DNA from: Rhytidiadelphus loreus
Lineage: Eukaryota > Streptophyta > Bryopsida > Hypnales > Hylocomiaceae
Length of the DNA stretch: 64,000 nt
Reading direction: 5' to 3'
Assembly (NCBI GenBank): GCA_947034895.1
Contig: OX344764.1
Span: 51,317,348-51,381,347, forward strand
Under the pieces are notes generated by a model. That model saw nothing but the letters and a program-made list of their open reading frames with translations. It did not search any database and was not told the DNA's origin. Below are positions 57,485-64,000 of this stretch, piece after piece. The position numbers and the translations under genes were made by a program. The stretch's first letter is position 1, and each line of letters begins with the position of its first letter.

Positions 57485-57915
57485 CTTAGGGTAGATCAGC
57501 CCAACCCATTACCGCACAGATTTGCCATCTAGGTACTTTGGAGAAGCTATTTGTGAGCTCCCATATTTTTCAAAGATTGAAAATTTTGTAAGAAGTCAAT
57601 TGCAAAAAGAATGAAGACTGTGTTTCCCTTTTTCTTTTAATGGCCACCTTTCTTTCCAATAGAAAAAGAAATGAAAAGAATGAAGACATCCTCACAAGAA
57701 GTGAATTTTCTGTGATTTTTCAAAGCTAAAATGTTAAATTGTCAATAGACTCTCATCGAAGCATGAGGTGATGTGTCTGCTCCCCAAGTGCATTGCCATC
57801 ATGGTAAAGGGCTACTAATATTGTGGTAATGGGTGGGCCATTGACGCTAATGGAAGGGTCTTGTAGGTGGCAGAATTGGGTGGATGGTGGTATTGGGTAG
57901 TTCTACTCTATACCC
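57481..57915 (+). repeat. Left arm of a 2-kb inverted duplication
   Basis: The segment containing ATCTAGGTACTTTGGA, TTTTTCAAAGCTAAAATGTT and CTCCCCAAGTGCATTGCCAT is found again in reverse complement at 59145-59526. The similarity is nearly continuous with small gaps. Confidence 0.8.
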
Positions 57916-58654
57916 ATTCCAAACTTGAAACAAACATGAAACAATTTTCACACAATGAAGTTGCAGGTCAATTGTAACAGTGTCATCTCCACTTCATCTG
58001 AAGCACTTGCATGCATACTTCATCCCTCAGCAACACCTTCTCCAACTTATTTGACATCATCATAAACATCATGAAAGAGAATGATTCTTCTATAGTCAAA
58101 GGGTTTTGAGTTGTTACGTGAACTTTAGCGTTGTCTCCAAAAGACCTCAAACAATAGTGTGGGTGGAATTGTAGCATTGCCCACAAAAATCGAAAAGCCA
58201 TAGCTGCTCTAAAACTGCTGCATTTCCACTCCGAGTATAAACAATTGTGGTCATGTTTCATTTGAAATCTGCTGTGGAGCTGCTCTTATAACTTTTAGTG
58301 TAAGTTAGGAATCAAATCAAAAACCATGCACTGAAATCTCCAAACCAATATTATTAGGATCATCATCACAATACAAATTTTGATTCTCTGTGTTGTTGTA
58401 CCTGACAGACGCAATCTCCTTTTGAATTCTCCACTAATTAAACTTCCCTAATAAGGTTGCATTTCTGACCTATAATTGTACCTTGAGGCCACGTGTGGGA
58501 GCTTGGTTGACAAAAGTTCTACTGCAAGGATGTGCCAGTGTGGAATGTGCATAAGTTAGAGAACTCGTGTAAACTGGCCTCCCACACAAGTTAATAAGCT
58601 ATTAACCCTTAACCCTTAAACGCTGACGAGGACGTTTTTGGTGTGATGGATGAC

Positions 58655-58965
58655 AGAGAATCTTCCTAGTACGACAGATGTGCAACTGAGGTAGGAGGTC
58701 CAAAAAGCGATCATCTAAGCATTGAAACTGAATTTGGGAGAGGTAAAACATCTTGAAATATTTTTCAGTAAATTTTCTTTGAAAGACAAGAGGAAATGGC
58801 ATCTAACCCAAATTGTTTCATATTTTTTGGAGCTTTGTGGAATTAGTTATGAAATTTTGAAGTTGAAATGCTATAGGGCTCTAAAAGCGGCCACCTCCTA
58901 GGATGTACATAGTTTGTACATTTGGGTACATTGAAGAAAGAAACATGTACCTTTGTGTCATGTTC
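58655..58965 (-). repeat. Dispersed repeat family B, copy 2
   Basis: On the minus strand it matches the repeat in tubulin intron 1 (44280-44555): GAGGTGGCCGCTTTTAG, TTTCATAACTAATTCCACAA, ATATGAAACAATTTGGG. At its low-coordinate side lies TTAA followed by CCCTTAAACGCTGACGAGG (58609-58631), resembling the left end of the element at 40981. Confidence 0.65.
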
Positions 58966-59144
58966 GGTTCAAAATGCCCAATTGCAATTCAAGTCTCCTA
59001 CCTTATTCATCTTCATAATTTTGTTATGAAAAGGGGAGGTCTTCTACAATAATTTGACTTCTAATGAGCGCTTTTGGAATTTTTTAAGCCAATAATAATT
59101 CACACAGTAACCAAAGGGATGATTTCTACATCACCAATCCGTAC

Positions 59145-59526
59145 TTTATGGATTACGATAGAACTGTCTAATACCACCTAATTCCGTCACTTACAGGATC
59201 CTCCCAATTGCATCAGTGGCCCATCTATTACTACAATCTTTACAACCCTTTATCATGATGGCAATGCACTTGGGGAGCAAACACATCAACCCACACTTTA
59301 AGAAGAGTCTACTCAATCATGCTTCAACAAGGGTCTATTCACATTTTAACATTTTAGCTTTGAAAAATCACAAAAAATTTACTTCTTGTCGGAATGTCTT
59401 CATTATTTTTGCAATTGACTTCCCTCAAACTTTCCAATCTTTGAAAAATACAAGAGTTGACAAATAGCTTTTCCAAAGTACCTAGATAGCAAATACATGT
59501 GGTAATGGTCGGCAATTCTACCTTAA
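59145..59526 (-). repeat. Right arm of a 2-kb inverted duplication
   Basis: Read on the minus strand it follows the left arm from GGTAGAATTGCC through TATCTAGGTACTTTGGA, the shared TTTTTCAAAGCTAAAATGTT and CTCCCCAAGTGCATTGCCAT to GGAATTAGGTGGTATT. The spacer between arms is about 1.2 kb. Confidence 0.8.
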
Positions 59527-59559
59527 AGGATGTTGCCCCCTAATGGCCTAAGGTAGACA

Positions 59560-59800
59560 CCAAAATTGCTCCAATTATTGGATCAATATGGGATATGTGA
59601 GCCCGTATCCATATTCCATATTTGTACTGTATCCATACCCATATCCATATCCACATTCCGTACTAGTATCATATATCCCGTATCCAATATATCTTATTTT
59701 CCAATATCAATGACAAATAGGAAGTTTTGTAAATATTATCAACAGCTATTATTTTTTCCAACGAGGGGGGCAATTAATGGACGGATCCTTGTAAATACAT
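59560..59800 (+). repeat. Dispersed repeat family C, copy 3, with CCATAT microsatellite
   Basis: CCATACCCATATCCATATCC-type repeats (59630-59660) are followed by the family C segment ATCAACAGCTATTATTTTTT and CCAACGAGGGG, matching 35380-35395. Confidence 0.55.
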
Positions 59801-62204
59801 GAGATCCCTCTGCAAACCCCCTAAGCGACCAAATTGAAGTTAGTCTGAATTTTTCCAATGGTGGGGATTATTTTTCCCATTTGAAGACCCTTGTTAATGT
59901 TGGATCACATAAAATAGTTGGTTTGGCAAAAAAATGATGTTGTGTCACACAAAGAGAACCTTGATGATGCTCTTACTATATTTCATAGTAGAATTCTATA
60001 GTCAAGTTCAAATATTGATTGCACACTTCTCATCTAAATTTGTTGATTGTTTAGGATTTTGGCATACAAATGGTACTTTTCTTATGCAATTTTTTTTGTC
60101 TTGGCTATATAATTGGCAATAAGGGTTGGTGAACTATAGTCAATTTGCAATGATTGTTGTCTAGTGGCCCCTTGGTGAAGGTAATAGTCAAGCTTTGTCT
60201 CAACAATGAAAAATAATTACTTGATTTGATAGAAGCATTTTCATTTCAAAAATTGGTATATTTTAAATTTTCATTTGAAAAAGAAATTAAAGAAATAATT
60301 TTATTAGAAGTATCCACTAAACCCTTTAAAGATCAAGGGTAGTCCAAATTTCCAAAAGACAATGTGAAGATAAAAGAAAATGCAACTTTGACCCTTCCCA
60401 TGATAATCATATTTGAACACAACTTGTAAAAGACAACTGATGTATCATATATACTGCATTGATTGTCTTTTACAACACAATTGGATCTACCACTACATTC
60501 ACTAATTTTTATCAATCAATTTTTATGCCATAAATTGAAATTCCAACTACAAATGATTTTAGATTGAATGTTTGTGATTTTTACAAGAAGTTTTGGCTTC
60601 TAGTTTATAATTATAGTGTTTTTTTAACATTTATATTTCATGAGTGTATACAAGACAATTAATTTTAAAATTTTATTTTTTAGATTTAAAAGAAGTTCTT
60701 TTTTGAGGTGAGATATTATTGTAATCTTTGAATCATTGAATTTTTTACTTTTGATTGTTGAAAAATTATATGTTTTGAAATGCTAGAGGACTAGCACAAG
60801 AATCTAAAAGCATTTGGATGGATAAAATAAACAAGTTTTTTTGTATGTAAGACATGTTTTCATTTATTTGGTATTCAAAAATCAAAGGGTAAAGGGTAAG
60901 GGTATCGTTAAAGGATAAAGTCCAATTCTAATTTTTCTATTGTTTTTTCTTTGAAATTACAAATATTTATTATTAAAATTATAAAGTGAGTATTATTAAA
61001 AATCAATGGAGTAGAGTGCACTAGTCTAGACTAATTAAACCTCTATAAATTCAAATTTTTAGTTATCTCAAATATAAATATAGTTTGGAGGGAGAATATA
61101 AAAGATATATAGTTTGGATTTTGGTCATGAATTCATCCATACATTGCAAGTTGCATTAGAAACAAAGTGAAATTCATCACATTCAATTAGTTAGAATCTT
61201 GCAAATTCAAATTTGCATTCAAAAGTCAAAAGTCTCTTGAGATATTGGAGTTTGTTTTTAATACATCTTGGCAATGAAAGAAGAAGATTGAACAAAAGAA
61301 AGGTAAAACTTAAAATTCATATCAACTGATGTCATCTTAAGTTACATTTGAAATAGCTAATCCTAACTAACACGGTTCTATGGCATAGATATTTTGAAGG
61401 AAAAAAATGTGCACATAAAGCAAGACCATTGGTAGTCTACATCATTGCCAAGTATATACATGTAGAAAATTAAAGTTTGACAAATGCCAAAATCAAAAAG
61501 TATGTTTAGAGATTATTTCTTTTCTTTACAATTTTCTTGGAAGAATACACGCAATTCATTTTAGTATTTAAGTTTGGAATTGATTTTTTACATGTGTGAT
61601 ATCATTACCTCTAAAAATCTACCTCCAAAAGGAATAATCAAGGATAGCTTTTGCTACCTATGCCAATAAGGCATGGTTAGACAAATTATCCACCAACATA
61701 TTTGTCATTTATAACATTCCTTAGGCTAGGTTTGATATTATTTTCATTATTATTAATTTGATTTAAAATTTCTTCTTCCTATTCATACATTCTTGAACAT
61801 GAGGCCTTAGGTCCTTCTTCAATAATGTTAGCATTGAGAATTCATTCTTCAATAATAATACAATTGAACTTCAATTGAAGAATGCTATCTTTGTAGCTTA
61901 TTTCATGTCCAATATCTTGTGGATTTTGTCATGAGACCTTGTATTAGCAAACTCTTTATGTAAGCCAATTCAAAAATGAAATCATCAATGTATTTCTCTC
62001 TTCATGTTTGCATTATGAGTATTAAAGAGTTAACATTTCAAACTTTTCAAACATTTCACTCAACTATCCACTAGGTGGATGACAAATGTTGTGAAAATTA
62101 CACTTTGTTCAATTAATATTCACCAAGGAATTTTCAAGGAAAAATCATATAATATATCAAATGGAAAGAAAGAAGAATGTTGAACATCTATACCTTAAAT
62201 TAGG

Positions 62205-62800
62205 CTTTGTTTGTTTGTTTGTTTGATATGTTGAGATCTAAAAAATTGTAAGTCCCTTGACGACATTCTTGGTACCATTGGAAAGCTCTTCGTGAAGATG
62301 GGTACAAGGACTTTGTTTTGTGGCATTTTGATCTACGGTGTGAAATTGTTATTGAATTTTAAAGTTTTTATAAATTAGAAAATTGAATTAAATCATCTTT
62401 TTATTTTGAAAAAAACATAACTTTTACATCACATGTCCAAACACCACAAAACAAAGTCCTAACTTGTGTGCATAAAGCTTTCTATTTGTATAAAGAATGC
62501 AACCTTCCACACTCCAACAAAACCCTTGTACTCCTTCGTGCATACAAGATGTTGAATTTCAAAGTTTTTACAAATTAGAAAATTAGAAAATTATTTTTAC
62601 TTTTGATTTGGTTTGGTTGTGGCAACAACACACGTACATTGGCCTATACTTTAAATGAGATTGTTTGTTTTGTGTGTTCTGGTGAAGTCTTTTGGACATG
62701 CATCCCCTAATCATGTTTTCGGTGTTGTTGGAAAGCTCTTTGCAAGGAGGGGATGTACATGCCTTGTTTTGTGGTGTTCGAACCTACAATATGAAATTTA
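62205..62800. repeat. Three family A copies
   Basis: Copies at about 62205-62345 (minus), 62430-62540 (plus) and 62650-62800 (minus) share GGTACCATTGGAAAGCTCTT-like, GTACAAGGACTTTGTTTTGT-like and CACAAAACAAAGTCC elements with the copies at 21940 and 22565. Confidence 0.55.
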
Positions 62801-63140
62801 TTGGATTTCAAAAATTTTATTAATTAAAAAATTAAAAAAATCACTTATATATTTTATTATACAATATTGTGGCAACGACACAAGGCACACTAGTGACTAT
62901 AATGTTGATGTGTTAGAGGAGTTTTAATTCTTTATTCCAAATTTACAAAAGTAATCTTACTCTCTTTAGGTGAAGCACTTAGGGATTAGGGGTTCCCAAT
63001 GAAATTGGCCTTGAAATTAGGGAAAAATCCTCAAGGTGACGTACCCTCACTCATTGGCCTCAAAGATATCCAAACCGAGATATTTGGCTGAGTTTGATGA
63101 CATTGATTACTTGGGAAGCACAAAAGGAATTCTGTCACGT

Positions 63141-64000
63141 TCCCAGGACTGAATCCAGATAGCCCCAGGCCCAGGCCCCAAACGAACAGAAATCATCCAT
63201 ATCCACTTCATTCATTCATCCATTCATCTACCCGCCTCCAACTGCCCCCCCTACCTCACCGTCCGATGCGGGTGTGCACGAGCACTGTCCGTCGGATGGG
63301 GCGACCTCGGAAGGGCTCCCCCATTTTCAAAGCTAGAAACCACGCGAGCTTGCTTTGCTTTGGGTCAATTCGCCATCACCAAGCCAGAGCCATACCCAAA
63401 GCCAAAACCGAAGCTAGAACCGAATCTAGAACCGAAGCCAAGCCAACCAGGCCGGCATCTGCAGTAGCAATAGTAGTGAAAGCGATAGTAAAGCTCATAG
63501 CCTAGTTGTTGCCGAGGAGTGGATCTCGTCATTTGCTGTTAGGGTTTTCTGGTTTTGTACTTGGCGCAATTCGAATTTTGCTTCTTTCTTCGACTTGTGG
63601 TGGAGATTTCGTGCAGTCTAGGGCTTCGACGGTGGTTGCGCGAAACGATTTCATTTTGCAGACTTGCTGCGTAAGTATTCGTAGCGTTCTTCGTTGTGAG
63701 ATTGTACTTTTTTTTGTTTCTGGTGTGAGGATTTAAAAAAAAAATTCTGCGCGTGTTAGGTTATTTGGTGGTATTTTGAGTTCTTTAGGGATTCTGTTTT
63801 TTTTGTGTAGTTGAGTATTCCGAATCGTGTGGAAAAGGATGCGATCGGCGCGGTGATTTTTTCAAGCGTGGTTGCGGATCGGGAGCTTGACGTTAGGGTG
63901 TAAGTGAGGGAGCAAGGGTATTTCCGATTGGAAGTTTATTCATGAATCGTTATTAAAGTGGTGGAAGGAGGGATGTTCTTGCCTTGGAAGCAGCTGATCT
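63141..64000 (+). other. Probable 5' end of a gene leaving the window
   Basis: Composition shifts to GC-rich at about 63140. A telo-box-like TTAGGGTTTT lies at 63539-63548. A likely leader ends at a donor CTGC|GTAAGT near 63671. A short ATG frame at 63266-63505 with Lys/Ala/Glu/Arg repeats (KAKTEARTESRTEAKP) may be an upstream ORF, not a gene. An ATG at 63973 begins MFLPWKQLI and runs off the end; it could be the true coding start, but too little is visible to name it. Confidence 0.4.

Larger units (their letters stand above)
55530..63140. other. Large repeat-rich intergenic region
   Basis: In 7.6 kb I find no gene. It contains a low-complexity A/T block (56075-56150), a TTAA-bounded element (56899-57484), a large inverted duplication (57481-57915 with 59145-59526), family B (58655-58965), family C (59560-59800) and family A copies (62205-62345, 62430-62540, 62650-62800). 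The rest is AT-rich with stop-dense frames. Confidence 0.65.

Overview
This 64-kb window is nuclear DNA of a green plant. The evidence is: spliceosomal GT-AG introns in every gene, plant-type gene families (a plastid-targeted uracil phosphoribosyltransferase, a plastid-targeted adenylosuccinate synthetase, a LOG2/LUL-type RING ligase), telo-box motifs near 5' ends, a CACTA transposon of the TNP2 type, and a Ty1/copia element primed by initiator-Met tRNA. The sequence is AT-rich with long repeat-filled intergenic stretches. I cannot fix the species; nothing seen excludes a bryophyte, lycophyte, fern or streptophyte alga.

Layout, left to right. 1-15771: the 3' part of a large CACTA (En/Spm-like) element; its left end lies outside the window. 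It carries a five-domain TNP2-like transposase gene (6310-13020) that is almost intact but has two in-frame TGA stops. 15772-17388: a broken Ty1/copia element on the minus strand (5' LTR, primer-binding site, gag, start of protease), cut in its protease active-site region by the right end of the CACTA element. 18361-19906: farnesyl/geranylgeranyl transferase alpha subunit (FTA). 23346-26785: adenylosuccinate synthetase; its first intron contains four tandem box C/D snoRNA-like units. 29480-33225: plastid uracil phosphoribosyltransferase (12 exons). 37340-40077: 6-phosphogluconate dehydrogenase ending in a peroxisomal SRL tripeptide. 43268-47595: alpha-tubulin (5 exons). 54443-51803 (minus): MGRN1/LOG2-like RING-HC ubiquitin ligase. 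63140-64000: probable 5' leader of a further gene that leaves the window. All complete host genes reconstruct to full-length proteins with consistent splice sites.

The host genes are unrelated housekeeping genes and do not form a pathway or cluster: purine synthesis (ADSS), pyrimidine salvage (UPP), oxidative pentose phosphate pathway (6PGD), prenylation (FTA), cytoskeleton (TUA) and ubiquitylation (LUL).

The strongest less-obvious signal is the intronic snoRNA array. Four 89-91-nt units at a 155-157-bp period have box C, box D and compensatory changes in the terminal stem. Three units have a D' box preceded by an 11-13-nt element complementary to the 3' half of 5.8S rRNA. Other notable signals are a 2-kb inverted duplication (57.5-59.5 kb), TTAA-bounded piggyBac-like short elements, a CACTA-derived hairpin MITE, a U2 snRNA-derived pseudogene and several dispersed repeat families.
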